Below, one piece after another: positions 1 through 8,563 of a stretch of 64,000 nucleotides of DNA. The notes below the pieces were generated by a model. It worked only from the letters and a program-made list of their open reading frames with translations, did not search any database and was not told the DNA's origin. How positions within the stretch are numbered: the stretch's first letter is position 1; each line of letters begins with the position of its first letter. Source of the DNA: Synergistaceae bacterium. Its GTDB lineage: Bacteria > Synergistota > Synergistia > Synergistales > Aminobacteriaceae. The stretch is from the NCBI GenBank assembly GCA_017448795.1, contig JAFSKV010000039.1:22462-86461 (forward strand), written 5' to 3'. Position numbers and translations under genes: made by a program.

Positions 1-2
1 CT

Positions 3-389
3 GTGCTTGCGTCAGTGTGGCTTCTTCACCGCGAGACTCTGACGAATGTTATTGTTGACGCGTCAATTCCTTTCACTGATGAAGATATGCTTATGCTTCT
101 GAAATTCTGCATATTGAACGGGCTTGAGCTTGATGTTTACGCGAGGGATATTCCTTCTTTGGGGCTTGCCAGGGCGAGCGCGTTCACAGGGGGGAAAACT
201 CTTTACGCGCTGGGCAATACGCTGGATTTGCCTGTGCAGAGGACTCACTTGCAGATACAGATTCCCCTGCCTCAGGAGCTTTCATCATCGGGCTATCCGG
301 GACGGTCAATGCTCGCGGTGTATCTTGATGCGGGGCTGATACAGTCGCGGGCTTGGATACCGTTGTTCCCGGATATGTTCCAGCGTTAG
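3..389 (+). CDS. 3' end of an unrecognised gene (truncated by window edge)
   Basis: The frame is open from the left edge to a TAG at 387-389. The GTG at position 3 is probably internal, because no ribosome binding site can be seen. The visible 128 residues have no membrane segment, signal peptide or motif I recognise. They look like the soluble C-terminal part of a larger protein, with a strand-rich end of alternating hydrophobic residues. No function is assigned. The next gene is convergent, with a gap of about 60 bases that shows nothing notable. Confidence 0.5.
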   Translation: MLASVWLLHRETLTNVIVDASIPFTDEDMLMLLKFCILNGLELDVYARDIPSLGLARASAFTGGKTLYALGNTLDLPVQRTHLQIQIPLPQELSSSGYPGRSMLAVYLDAGLIQSRAWIPLFPDMFQR

Positions 390-451
390 CGCACGTATTC
401 AGGGCAGCACGGGGGAACGGGGGCGTTCATGGCCGGGAGAAAGCAGGCAGC

Positions 452-1924
452 TTACCGGGCATATTCAGGGCGGTAAATGTTCCCGTCTATCTCGTAATCA
501 GGCGGGAGATTTATTGTCCTTATTGTGTGCTTTCCTTCGGGGGCAAAGTAGCCGTATATCGTCCCAATCAGCTTGTCATCGCTCAGTATCTGCACCCTTG
601 AGGGCGTGAACACAAAAGTTTTCCCGTCCTCCGTGATTTCCCTGCGGATCCCGGCCTCTTTCCCCCCGCGCAGTTCCTCAAGCCTCGCCCGTCCGTAACG
701 CCCAAGTGATGAGAGATAAGCATAGTCGAAATCTTCAGGCCTGACCTGCCCGGTCTTCAGCCTGGACACCTGATCGCCGGCCGACAGCCTCAGAGGGTCA
801 AGAGCAGGAGAGTTCATCAGCAGGATAATCACCGTCATGAACAGGACACAGGCTATATTCACCCGGCCTATTGAGACTGGCCAGTTACGCGCAATCACAG
901 TACCGGCGTAAGCAATCCCCCATATACCGCTGGTTACTGCCAGAAATGCCGCCTGAACCCTGTCAACAGTCAGGCCGTACTGCGAGATCCTCAGGCTCAG
1001 GGAGTACACGCACAGGGCTGTGTACACAGGAAGGCACAACAACGAAACCTGCGCGAGAATGTCAATGCTTCTTGTCCTGAAAGCAGACTTTGAACCGTCA
1101 AGCCACGCCGCATTAGCCAGAATTATTGTCCCGGCCTGAAGCATAAGCATCAATGTAGAAGCCTGCCCCGTACTCCACAATGAAGCAAGCCCCGCGCTCC
1201 CTCCCCATAGCAGGCACACAAGGAACGCAAGAGACAAAAGCGAGAAGAACGGCAGGAGCCATGCCAGCACAGCAAGAAGCCATCTGCCCAGAGAGTCAAT
1301 GCCGGGGTGCTTTATGGCTACGGAAATTGATACAGCCGTTATCGTCGTCGTAAGAGGAACAGCGCAGGCAGGGTTGAACAGAAGCAGAGGGACAAAGTGA
1401 AGCCCCACAATGTCGAACAGAAGCCCGGCAGTTATCAGAAGCCCCCAGAAGACAGCCAGCACTATTGATGCCTGGAACAGAAGGAACAAGTTTCTGCACA
1501 GCTGGAAGAATATTTCACTGTATGGGATTTTCCAGCTCCACGAGGCTATCCGGCACTGAAAGTAAGGCACCACAAGAAACACGGCCATAGACAGGCGCAC
1601 AAGATCCGCTTTCTGCGACGGGACAACGTCAAAACTGCCGTATGACCATATGCGGTAAGCCCACAGCGCAAGAAGCACAGCCGCAAGACCCGCCAGCAAA
1701 TTCCATAGCCTCCGCCCCCAATGCTCCTGAGACAGCCAGAACACAATAGGCAAAAGGACTATCACAGTCAGCGGCATAAACGCAAGAAACCTAGGAGGCT
1801 GTATCCTGAACTGGTACAACGCAGAAAGCCCGGACGTTACAAGGGCATATACTCCGAGAAGAATCCCCTGAAGAAACGCCGATAATGCCACGCAGATATA
1901 TCTGTTCCTGTCTGTTCTGTTCAT
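452..1924 (-). CDS. DUF4153-family polytopic membrane protein
   Basis: This 490-residue protein has about ten to twelve hydrophobic segments over residues 1-370. A soluble C-terminal part of about 110 residues begins with the DPLRLSAGDQ and YLSSLGRYGR region that is typical of DUF4153 proteins. The family is widespread and has no established biochemical role; it is an inner-membrane protein. The start is an ATG nine bases after the stop of the LmeA-like gene, so the two are probably co-transcribed. That pairing suggests a shared job at the envelope, which is inference only. Confidence 0.75.
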   Translation of the reverse strand: MNRTDRNRYICVALSAFLQGILLGVYALVTSGLSALYQFRIQPPRFLAFMPLTVIVLLPIVFWLSQEHWGRRLWNLLAGLAAVLLALWAYRIWSYGSFDVVPSQKADLVRLSMAVFLVVPYFQCRIASWSWKIPYSEIFFQLCRNLFLLFQASIVLAVFWGLLITAGLLFDIVGLHFVPLLLFNPACAVPLTTTITAVSISVAIKHPGIDSLGRWLLAVLAWLLPFFSLLSLAFLVCLLWGGSAGLASLWSTGQASTLMLMLQAGTIILANAAWLDGSKSAFRTRSIDILAQVSLLCLPVYTALCVYSLSLRISQYGLTVDRVQAAFLAVTSGIWGIAYAGTVIARNWPVSIGRVNIACVLFMTVIILLMNSPALDPLRLSAGDQVSRLKTGQVRPEDFDYAYLSSLGRYGRARLEELRGGKEAGIRREITEDGKTFVFTPSRVQILSDDKLIGTIYGYFAPEGKHTIRTINLPPDYEIDGNIYRPEYAR

Positions 1925-1933
1925 GGCCGCCTG

Positions 1934-2659
1934 CTACTTTGAGTATGTGTATCTCAGCCCGCCGGGTATCGTCTTGGGGAGTGTACGCGATGAAAGCACC
2001 GCGCTCCCGTTCTTCAGCTCAACTTTGTTCAGGCTCAGAGGAAGAGGAAGCCTGTTGAGGTTGACCAGAGGCTGAATTTTTCCCAGTGCCTGCTTCGTTA
2101 CGTAGTCAGGAAGATCCATCTTGTTGATTTTGACTTGGGGATCTTTGAGCCATAATTCTTTGCCCTTCACGATTCTAAGATTGCTGGTTATCTCAATGAG
2201 TATGTCAAGAATACCAAACTTGTAGTAGCCTTTTCCCGACAATCCTGACGGCTTTATCCTCATGGCCAGGTCGTGCCACTCGTCTTTTCCGTCCCCGAAA
2301 GTTTTTGCGGCAATAGCGCGGTTTATGTCGTCCTCGAAAATTTCCGCCACAGCATTCACTGAGATAGCATTAAGGCACTCGACATTTCCGGCCTTCCAGT
2401 TTGACGGCGCGTTGAACTGTACTCCTTTCATCCTGACGGTAACGCTGCCTATCCTGAGACCCTCGACCATAAGCCCGGTCAATGACATGTATATATCACC
2501 GAATTTCCCGGTGTCATCGGGGAGAGCGTCAACGAGAATCTCACCCTTCTCGACTCCGTATTCACCGACATAGTACGCAAGAAGGTCATCGACAGGATCA
2601 GCGCATGAGACTCCTGTCAGAACGCACAGAAAAATCAGCGCAGTGATAAGTTTCTTCAC
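1934..2659 (-). CDS. LmeA/DUF2993-like secreted lipid-binding protein
   Basis: A 241-residue protein with an N-terminal signal peptide (KKLITALIFLCVLTGVSC). The Cys at the end of that stretch could be a lipobox Cys, making it a lipoprotein. The body matches the LmeA/DUF2993 pattern: beta-rich repeats such as GLRIGSVTVRMKGV and a LPLPLSLNKVELKNG-type end, which form a lipid-carrying tubular fold in related proteins. It starts at GTG after a GGGGT ribosome binding site. It lies just upstream of the DUF4153 membrane protein and is divergent from dnaG. Family assignment is by pattern; the ligand is unknown. Confidence 0.65.
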   Translation of the reverse strand: MKKLITALIFLCVLTGVSCADPVDDLLAYYVGEYGVEKGEILVDALPDDTGKFGDIYMSLTGLMVEGLRIGSVTVRMKGVQFNAPSNWKAGNVECLNAISVNAVAEIFEDDINRAIAAKTFGDGKDEWHDLAMRIKPSGLSGKGYYKFGILDILIEITSNLRIVKGKELWLKDPQVKINKMDLPDYVTKQALGKIQPLVNLNRLPLPLSLNKVELKNGSAVLSSRTLPKTIPGGLRYTYSK

Positions 2660-2691
2660 AACAGGTAACCCCTTTCAGCTTTTGGTATGGG

Positions 2692-2702
2692 TATATTATA
2701 TT
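2692..2702 (+). promoter_or_regulatory. Possible -10 region placed for a leaderless dnaG transcript
   Basis: Two overlapping TATATT hexamers (2692-2697 and 2697-2702) end only 5-10 bases before the dnaG ATG at 2708. No ribosome binding site lies between. Transcription would start at or next to the ATG, giving a leaderless message. No convincing -35 box was found. Confidence 0.3.
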
Positions 2703-2707
2703 GCATT

Positions 2708-4414
2708 ATGGCGAATGAAATCACAGATAAGATACGTAGCACTCTCAGAATCGAGGACGTTATAGGCCGCACAGTCTCACTCAGGAGGACTCACAGGGGC
2801 TGGAGCGGGTTATGTCCATTTCATGACGACAAAGCCCCCTCGTTCCATGTCTACGATGACACGCAAAGCTACTACTGCTTCGCCTGCCACGAAAGCGGGG
2901 ACATCTTCACGTTTGTCATGAAGACAAGGAATCTCACATTCCCGGAAGCTGTCTCAATATTGGCTGAAGAAGCAGGAATTGACACAAGGAGCCTGGGGAC
3001 TCAGGGAGCGGAGAAGATACGGACTCTTCATGACGTTCTGAACATGTCGCAGGAATATTTCACATCATGCATGAAGAGACTTCCAGCCGGGCGCGCTTAT
3101 CTTGAGAGGCGGGGAATCGGCCCGGAAATTGCTGATGCTTACGGGCTGGGTTATGTAACGGATTCTTGGGACGGGCTCATCAAGTTTCTTTCAGGAAAAG
3201 GAGTCGCATCCCGCATGATGATTGACGCAGGGCTTGTTGTTGACAGCGAAAAAGGAATGTATGACCGTTTCAGGGGGCGGGTTATGTTTCCTGTGAGGGA
3301 TGTTGCCGGGAGGATTATTGCGTTCGGTGGGCGGGCTATTGTCCCTGATGTGGGCGCAAAATACATCAATTCCCCTGAGAGTGAGATATACAGGAAGCGG
3401 AGCAATCTCTACATGCTCGACGCTGCCGGGAGATTCATCCGGGATAAGGGCTATAGTATCTTGTGCGAGGGCTACATGGACACACTGCGGCTTCACATGG
3501 CAGGCTTCCGTGAGAGCGTCGCATCACTTGGCACGTCTTTGACGGATGAACAGGCAAGGCTTCTGAAGCGTTTTGCTGACAGGTGCTGTATATGCTATGA
3601 CGGTGATCCGGCGGGGCAGAAAGCGGCCTTAAGGGGAATGTATATTCTTGCTGAAAACGGCCTTGATGTCCGCGTAGTTAGACTCCCTGAAGGCAAAGAC
3701 CCCGATGACTTCCTCCGCGAGAATACCCCCGCTGATTTCCGGAAGGTACTGGATGACGCGCTCCCCTTGATACCTTATCACATAGAAATGCTGAGGCCTG
3801 AGCTTGAATCCCCCCTTAAGCGCGGTAAGGCACTCGGTGAATTGTGGGAAGGAGTGAGACGGCTCAAGCCTGATTTTGCGCTGGGATGGACGGCAAGTCT
3901 TGCAGGAGCTTTCATGCTTCCCCCCGAAGAAATGAAGAGAAGAATACTCGCAGGCCGTGAGATTCCAGAGACACAAAAGCCCGCCCTCCAGTCCGAATCC
4001 GTGATGATAAACAGCGGGCTTGAATGCGCGTTCTGTGCGATGCTGGCGAAATACAGGGGGTGCAGGCTCTCAGTTAAGCCGGAAAATATTTCGGGGCTTC
4101 TCACGGATGATGATGCGATTCACGCGGCTGTGTCATTGGTTGACGGCAGCCCTGAAGAGCTGCTCGGACTCTGGCGGACTGCCGGGGATACTGCGAAACT
4201 TGGGGTCATTGCGCGGGGGGATATATTGTTGTCGGAGATGGCCGGGCTTGACGCGGCGGGGAAATGGGAGGTCGTCTGCTCAGGGCTTGAGAGGCTGAGA
4301 ATAATGCGCCGCCTTCATGAGATTGACGCTAAGATGAAGATGAACGCGGCGACTGCTGACGACATGAGGGAGCTTAGGGAACTTCAGCAAAAGTTACAGG
4401 GATTAAGGATCTAG
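2708..4414 (+). CDS. dnaG: DNA primase DnaG
   Basis: DnaG makes RNA primers for Okazaki fragments and replication starts. Reading from the ATG at 2708 gives 568 residues, close to the usual 580. The N-terminal CHC2 zinc finger is complete (CPFH at about residue 36, then CFAC). The catalytic core and Toprim domain follow, with CEGYMD at about residue 255 and the metal-binding YDGDPAGQ at about 298. The C-terminal helicase-binding part is weakly conserved. An upstream in-frame ATG at 2687 adds seven residues but lies before the likely -10 region. The usual neighbours rpsU and rpoD are absent. Its last 41 bases overlap the convergent apbE gene. Confidence 0.97.
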   Translation: MANEITDKIRSTLRIEDVIGRTVSLRRTHRGWSGLCPFHDDKAPSFHVYDDTQSYYCFACHESGDIFTFVMKTRNLTFPEAVSILAEEAGIDTRSLGTQGAEKIRTLHDVLNMSQEYFTSCMKRLPAGRAYLERRGIGPEIADAYGLGYVTDSWDGLIKFLSGKGVASRMMIDAGLVVDSEKGMYDRFRGRVMFPVRDVAGRIIAFGGRAIVPDVGAKYINSPESEIYRKRSNLYMLDAAGRFIRDKGYSILCEGYMDTLRLHMAGFRESVASLGTSLTDEQARLLKRFADRCCICYDGDPAGQKAALRGMYILAENGLDVRVVRLPEGKDPDDFLRENTPADFRKVLDDALPLIPYHIEMLRPELESPLKRGKALGELWEGVRRLKPDFALGWTASLAGAFMLPPEEMKRRILAGREIPETQKPALQSESVMINSGLECAFCAMLAKYRGCRLSVKPENISGLLTDDDAIHAAVSLVDGSPEELLGLWRTAGDTAKLGVIARGDILLSEMAGLDAAGKWEVVCSGLERLRIMRRLHEIDAKMKMNAATADDMRELRELQQKLQGLRI

Positions 4415-5384
4415 TGATGACCGTGCGCAGGTTTGACGTTGCTGTGATGCCTTCCTGAGTGATGAAGATTACGCCCGGAGGATTGCTCATGTCCCGGAGA
4501 ATGGCTAGTGCCTTGTCGACACCCGTAATCATGAATGCCGTTGCGAGTCCGTCAGCAAGAGAACCGTCCGATGAAATCACAGTAACAGACAGCAGATCAC
4601 TCATGACGCTCTGGCCCGTCTTAGTGTCGAAAAAGTGAGAATACTTCTTGCCGTCAACCTCCTTGAAACGCTCATAGTTCCCGGACGTAATCACGGCGCA
4701 GTCCTTCACGTCAACAACAAGCGCGGGATTGCCCACAGGCTGAAGGGGATTCCTGACACCGATTCGCCACGCCGAGCCGTCGACCTTCCCGCCCACAACA
4801 TGAACATTCCCGCCCAAGTCTAGGAGTGCTGACTTGATGCCCCGTTCCTTCAAGAGCCGGGCAATCTCGGTTGATGCGTAACCTTTTGCCATTCCCCCCA
4901 AATCGAGGACGCTTCCGGGAGTGAGTGATACTGTGTCGCCTGAGACTGTGAGGCTGCGTATGTCCGAGAGCTTTATTGCCGCGTCGAGGCTTTCGGGGGA
5001 AGGTATCTTGCCGTCGGCCTGGTTGATCTTCCACAGCCTAGTTACCGTTCCTATGAGGGGGCTGAAGACTCCTCCCGTGATTTCGTGGAGCTTGATTGCG
5101 TCAATAATAGCGTTGACTGTGTGAGTGTTTGCGCGGAATGTTGACCCGGAATTTATGCGCGATATGTCGGACGAGGGATTGTACATTGAGAGCCGCCGGT
5201 CAAGCTCATCCAGCAGGCTGAACGCGTCATTGAGTGGCGAGTCATCATGGCCGTAGACCGTCATGCGTATGATTGTGTTCATGGCCATTCCTGAGCGTGT
5301 GAACTCTTCGGGTTCTCTCAGTGCCAGCGACAAGAACCCCGCGCATACGAGGAGGAATGCGGCAAGTATTCTGCTTTTCTTCAT
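4374..5384 (-). CDS. apbE: FAD:protein FMN transferase (ApbE family)
   Basis: This 336-residue enzyme covalently attaches FMN from FAD to target flavoproteins such as Rnf and Nqr subunits, outside the cytoplasm. An N-terminal hydrophobic stretch (ILAAFLLVCAGFLSLAL) serves as signal or anchor; no lipobox Cys follows it. Family landmarks are FTRSGMAMNT, LDLGGMAKGYA, ALLDLGGNVHVVGG, YSHFFDTKTG and DGLATAFMI with its metal-binding Asp. GGAGT precedes the ATG. No flavoprotein target is encoded nearby. Its 3' end overlaps dnaG tail to tail by 41 bases. Confidence 0.93.
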   Translation of the reverse strand: MKKSRILAAFLLVCAGFLSLALREPEEFTRSGMAMNTIIRMTVYGHDDSPLNDAFSLLDELDRRLSMYNPSSDISRINSGSTFRANTHTVNAIIDAIKLHEITGGVFSPLIGTVTRLWKINQADGKIPSPESLDAAIKLSDIRSLTVSGDTVSLTPGSVLDLGGMAKGYASTEIARLLKERGIKSALLDLGGNVHVVGGKVDGSAWRIGVRNPLQPVGNPALVVDVKDCAVITSGNYERFKEVDGKKYSHFFDTKTGQSVMSDLLSVTVISSDGSLADGLATAFMITGVDKALAILRDMSNPPGVIFITQEGITATSNLRTVITRSLIPVTFAEVP

Positions 5385-5443
5385 GCGGAAAAACTCCTTT
5401 CGTGGGATGGATGATATTATATACGCGCAAAGGAGGGCTTAAC

Positions 5444-6355
5444 ATGAAGTATTACGCGGGAATCGACATAGGCGGAACGAACATCAAGACAGGAATTGTT
5501 GACGAGCTGGGCGAAATCGTGGCAGAAGACAGCATACCAACAGGCGCAGACCGTCCGCAGGAAGTAGTGCTGCAGGACATAATAGCTTCAGTGCGCGGCT
5601 GTGTGTCGACGGCGGGGGCCTCACTGTCAGCGGCAGGAATGGGATCCCCCGGCGCAATCGACAGCGAACGCGGAGTCGTCATCCGCAACTACAATCTTGG
5701 CTGGAAGGATTTTGCCATCGCTCCTGCCATGAGTGAGGCACTTGGTGTACCTGTAACTCTGGAGAATGATGCTGACGCGGCGGCATTGGGCGAGGTTGTG
5801 GCGGGCTGTGCTAAGGGTGCGAAAAGCGCAATGATTATCACGCTCGGAACTGGAGTCGGTTCGGGCTATGTCATTGACGGGAAAATCTTCCGGGGCTGTG
5901 AGTTCGGACACATGGTCATAGTACACGGGGGCTTGCAGTGCACGTGCGGGCGCAAGGGATGCTTTGAGGCTTACTGTTCGGCGACCGGGCTAATCAGGAT
6001 GACACGTGAGGCAGGAATCACTGAGGATGACGGGACAGTGAACGGCAAGACCATCTTTGACGCGGCGGAAAACGGCAACAAGGCCGCGGCGGAATTAATC
6101 GACGAGTACATCGAGTACCTTGCGTGCGGGATAGCCAACCTCATCAACGGGTTACAGCCTGAAGTTGTGGGACTTGGCGGAGGAGTCGCAAAACAGGGTG
6201 AGAGTCTTCTTGCCCCGCTGCGTGAGAAACTGAGGCGTGAAGTGTTCGGGGGATTTGCCCTGCCCCGTATCGTGTCATGCACACTGGGCTACAAGGCAGG
6301 GTTAATCGGTGCAGCAATGGCCGGGAAAAACTTAGCGGCTAGTGCTGACCGATAA
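5444..6355 (+). CDS. ROK-family sugar kinase (glucokinase-like)
   Basis: A 303-residue cytoplasmic kinase. The start is the ATG at 5444 behind AAAGGAGGG, although the frame is open further upstream. The ATP-binding motif GIDIGGTNIKTG is at the N-terminus, the sugar-binding and catalytic ENDADAAALGE at about residues 105-115, and the ROK zinc signature CTCGRKGCFEAYC at about 166-178. These support phosphorylation of glucose or a related hexose. Specificity cannot be read from sequence. Its last 17 bases overlap the convergent glycerate kinase gene. Confidence 0.9.
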   Translation: MKYYAGIDIGGTNIKTGIVDELGEIVAEDSIPTGADRPQEVVLQDIIASVRGCVSTAGASLSAAGMGSPGAIDSERGVVIRNYNLGWKDFAIAPAMSEALGVPVTLENDADAAALGEVVAGCAKGAKSAMIITLGTGVGSGYVIDGKIFRGCEFGHMVIVHGGLQCTCGRKGCFEAYCSATGLIRMTREAGITEDDGTVNGKTIFDAAENGNKAAAELIDEYIEYLACGIANLINGLQPEVVGLGGGVAKQGESLLAPLREKLRREVFGGFALPRIVSCTLGYKAGLIGAAMAGKNLAASADR

Positions 6356-7598
6356 GCACCACACTCACATCGTTGACGTTTGTCCCGGTCGGCCCGGTCA
6401 TGAGCAGAGCGTCGGCCTGTTTCAGCGCGTTGTAGGCATCATTGTTCCTGAGAACGTCGGGAATGCTGATGCCTTTTTCCTTTAGGATGCCTGCTGTTTT
6501 GCCGTCGACGATTCCGCCGGCCGCATCCGTAGGGCCGTCCGTTCCGTCAGACCCAAGCGAGGCCACAACAACCCCATCAAGTCCTGCGATTCCTTCAGCC
6601 GCCGCAAGTGCAAGCTCCTGATTTCGTCCGCCTAGTCCCTTTCCCGTCAAGTGTACGACAGTTTCACCGCCCGCGATTATGGCGCATGGTACTTTTGCCG
6701 GGTTGCCTGACGTTAGGACTTCACGGGCAACTCCGGCCATGAATGAGCCTGCCTCGCGTGCCTCGCATGTGAGAGTTGTTGTTAGGATGACGGGGGAATA
6801 GCCTTTCTTCTGCGCGAGCTCACTTACTGCCCGGCACAATTCCGTAACGCTTCCTGTGATTGTGGCTGTAACGTTGGTGAGTGTCTTGGGTGTCTCACGC
6901 GACAATACTGCCATGAGTTCGGGCTTGACCTTGAGGGAGTATTTCTTGATGATTGCGAGGGCTTCTTCGCTTGTTGACGTGTCGGGGGCTGCCGGACCTG
7001 AGGCGATGCTGTCTAACCTGTCTCCGAGTACGTCAGACAGAACGACCATGAAGACGTGAGCAGGAGCGCAGAGTTCCGCGAACCTTCCGCCCTTGACGGA
7101 TGAGAGGTGCTTGCGTATTGTGTTGATTTCGACTATGTCCGCCCCGCATGAGAGAAGCTGATGAGTGATGTCCTGCATGTCCTCAAGTGTAACGCCTTCC
7201 GCCGGGAACTCGAACAATGCCGACCCTCCCCCGCTAACGAGGAACAGGACTGTATCATCAGCTGTGAGGCCTTTGACGTGTGAGAGCAATGCTTTTGTGC
7301 CGTTGATGGTGTTGGTGTCCGGGACGGGGTGGCCTGCCTCGAAGATTTCCAGCCCTGCGATGTCCCCCATAGAGTGGTCATACTTGGTTACGACCGCGCC
7401 CGTGATGCCTGAGCCTAGTATGTCGCTTGCCGCTTTGGCCATTCTCCAGGCCGCTTTGCCGATTGAGCAGACTATGAGCTTTCCTTTGCCTTTGCGTGAG
7501 GTGAAGGCGGGGTTGCTTAGGGCTTCTTTCACGGCGTTTTCCGGGAGGACGGCCTTTATTGCCCCGTCGAGGATTTCGCGCATGTCATCTTTGAGCAT
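6339..7598 (-). CDS. Glycerate 2-kinase (GckA/TtuD, MOFRL type)
   Basis: This 419-residue enzyme phosphorylates D-glycerate to 2-phosphoglycerate, feeding lower glycolysis. The DUF4147 N-terminal domain carries GKAAWRMAKA, FLVSGGGSALFE and the NTIRKHLSSVKGGRFA motif. The C-terminal MOFRL domain shows IAGGETVVHLTGKGLGGRNQELALAAA and ends GPTGTNVNDVSVVLI. It starts at ATG after AAAGGAG. It is close upstream of the repeat-bearing methyltransferase locus, but on the same strand the methyltransferase precedes it, so read-through is possible. Confidence 0.92.
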   Translation of the reverse strand: MLKDDMREILDGAIKAVLPENAVKEALSNPAFTSRKGKGKLIVCSIGKAAWRMAKAASDILGSGITGAVVTKYDHSMGDIAGLEIFEAGHPVPDTNTINGTKALLSHVKGLTADDTVLFLVSGGGSALFEFPAEGVTLEDMQDITHQLLSCGADIVEINTIRKHLSSVKGGRFAELCAPAHVFMVVLSDVLGDRLDSIASGPAAPDTSTSEEALAIIKKYSLKVKPELMAVLSRETPKTLTNVTATITGSVTELCRAVSELAQKKGYSPVILTTTLTCEAREAGSFMAGVAREVLTSGNPAKVPCAIIAGGETVVHLTGKGLGGRNQELALAAAEGIAGLDGVVVASLGSDGTDGPTDAAGGIVDGKTAGILKEKGISIPDVLRNNDAYNALKQADALLMTGPTGTNVNDVSVVLIGQH

Positions 7599-7641
7599 GT
7601 GGGTAATGTCTCCTTTGCGTGTTGGGATGCTGTGTATTCTA

Positions 7642-8454
7642 TCATGCGATGAGCCGTCTTTTCACGCCACGAACGAAAGCGGGTATCAGTCCCACGAGTC
7701 CCTTGAAGGTAATCCTGCACAGAGTCTTGAAGCCCATTCCCGAAAGATTCAGTGTTGACTGCCATTTTTCCGGGTGGACAATATCGAGGAGGGGTCTTTG
7801 TGTTTCCGGGATTAGTGAGGGGTAATGCTGAAGGGTATTTTCCCTCACGAAGAGAAGCATGTTCTGCCTGTACCAGTAGAAAATTTCCCTGTCATTCCAA
7901 ATTTGAGGCCTTATGCAGTCGGCGGGGATGAAGCCTCTTGCCCGGAATTTTTCCGCCCAGTAGGAAGGCCATTGCTCGTTGACGTGATGAGTCCCGCCTT
8001 GCCCGGGTATAGCCGCGCTGAAGAGTATCACGTCGCTGAATGATGTCAGGTTGTCCATGAAGGCATCCGAAAATTTCGCGTCAATGTGTTCTGCGACTTC
8101 TGATGAGATGGTGAGGCTGAATCTTTCTTCGGGAATTACGTCCTTGAGGCCCGGAGTTGACAGGTCGTACTGTGTGAAGCACTCTGACGGGATGACGAGA
8201 AGCTCCTTGTTCACCCAAGCACCGTCGACACCGCGTATAATCTTTGCGCCTGACTCACTGCAAGCCCGGAGAATCTGACCTACTCCACAGCCTATATCGA
8301 TGACGCTTGAGAAGTCGACGAATTTCCTGACAGCCTCAATTACTTTGCGGGCTGAACTTGCGGCTAAATCTGAGTGGTGAGCTTGGTAGAATTTATCCGT
8401 GTAGAGAGCATAATTCTGGTCTGGTCTTGTCTTGTCTGGTCTGGTCTGGTCTGG
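7642..8454 (-). CDS. SAM-dependent methyltransferase, apparently switched off by a 5-bp repeat tract
   Basis: The open frame from 8454 to 7642 encodes a class I methyltransferase. Translating from the upper end gives ALYTDKFYQAHHSD, then the SAM-binding motif VIDIGCGVGQ at about 8279-8302, an acidic VDGAW end of strand 2, and ISSEVAEHI. The first ordinary start codon in this frame, GTG at 8212-8214, lies after the SAM motif and cannot give a working enzyme. Upstream the frame crosses eight 5-bp repeats and hits TGA at 8455-8457. A TTG at 8476 in another frame would join this frame if the tract had nine or six units. The methyl acceptor is unknown; the preceding glycosyltransferase suggests a surface glycan. 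Confidence 0.75.
   Translation of the reverse strand, partial: PDQTRPDKTRPDQNYALYTDKFYQAHHSDLAASSARKVIEAVRKFVDFSSVIDIGCGVGQILRACSESGAKIIRGVDGAWVNKELLVIPSECFTQYDLSTPGLKDVIPEERFSLTISSEVAEHIDAKFSDAFMDNLTSFSDVILFSAAIPGQGGTHHVNEQWPSYWAEKFRARGFIPADCIRPQIWNDREIFYWYRQNMLLFVRENTLQHYPSLIPETQRPLLDIVHPEKWQSTLNLSGMGFKTLCRITFKGLVGLIPAFVRGVKRRLIA
8415..8454 (-). repeat. Pentanucleotide tandem repeat, 8 units
   Basis: On the plus strand the tract reads TCTGG x2, TCTTG x2, TCTGG x4, all 5 bases long and without interruption. It lies at the 5' end of the methyltransferase gene. Since 5 is not a multiple of 3, each unit gained or lost by slipped-strand mispairing changes the reading frame. The two variant units in the middle should lower the slippage rate compared with a pure tract. 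Confidence 0.95.
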
Positions 8455-8503
8455 TCAGATTATCCAGTTCGGTCAAGTCCTTTCTTTGTGGGAATACGCG
8501 GAG

Positions 8504-8509
8504 ATTATA
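8504..8509 (-). promoter_or_regulatory. Extended -10 promoter for the methyltransferase
   Basis: On the minus strand TGCTATAAT is a consensus extended -10 element. It sits between the flagellar terminator (8527-8557) and the repeat tract, so it would start a short leader about 20 bases upstream of the candidate TTG at 8476. An AAAGGA lies almost against that TTG. A -35 box is not clear, which is common with extended -10 promoters. Confidence 0.55.
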
Positions 8510-8526
8510 GCATGTTTCATCGCCGC

Positions 8527-8557
8527 AAAAAAATTCCCCCGGCGCTCTCACCGGGGG
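8527..8557 (-). terminator. Rho-independent terminator of the flagellar operon
   Basis: A perfect 7-bp GC stem (8536-8542 with 8551-8557, CCCCCGG/CCGGGGG) with an 8-base loop is followed on the minus strand by AA and seven T (8527-8533). It begins seven bases after the flgJ stop. Confidence 0.9.
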
Positions 8558-8563
8558 CAGCCC

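Noticed and set aside
7165..7758. 197-residue plus-strand ORF
   Set aside because: Antisense to the glycerate kinase gene, without a ribosome binding site or recognisable motifs.
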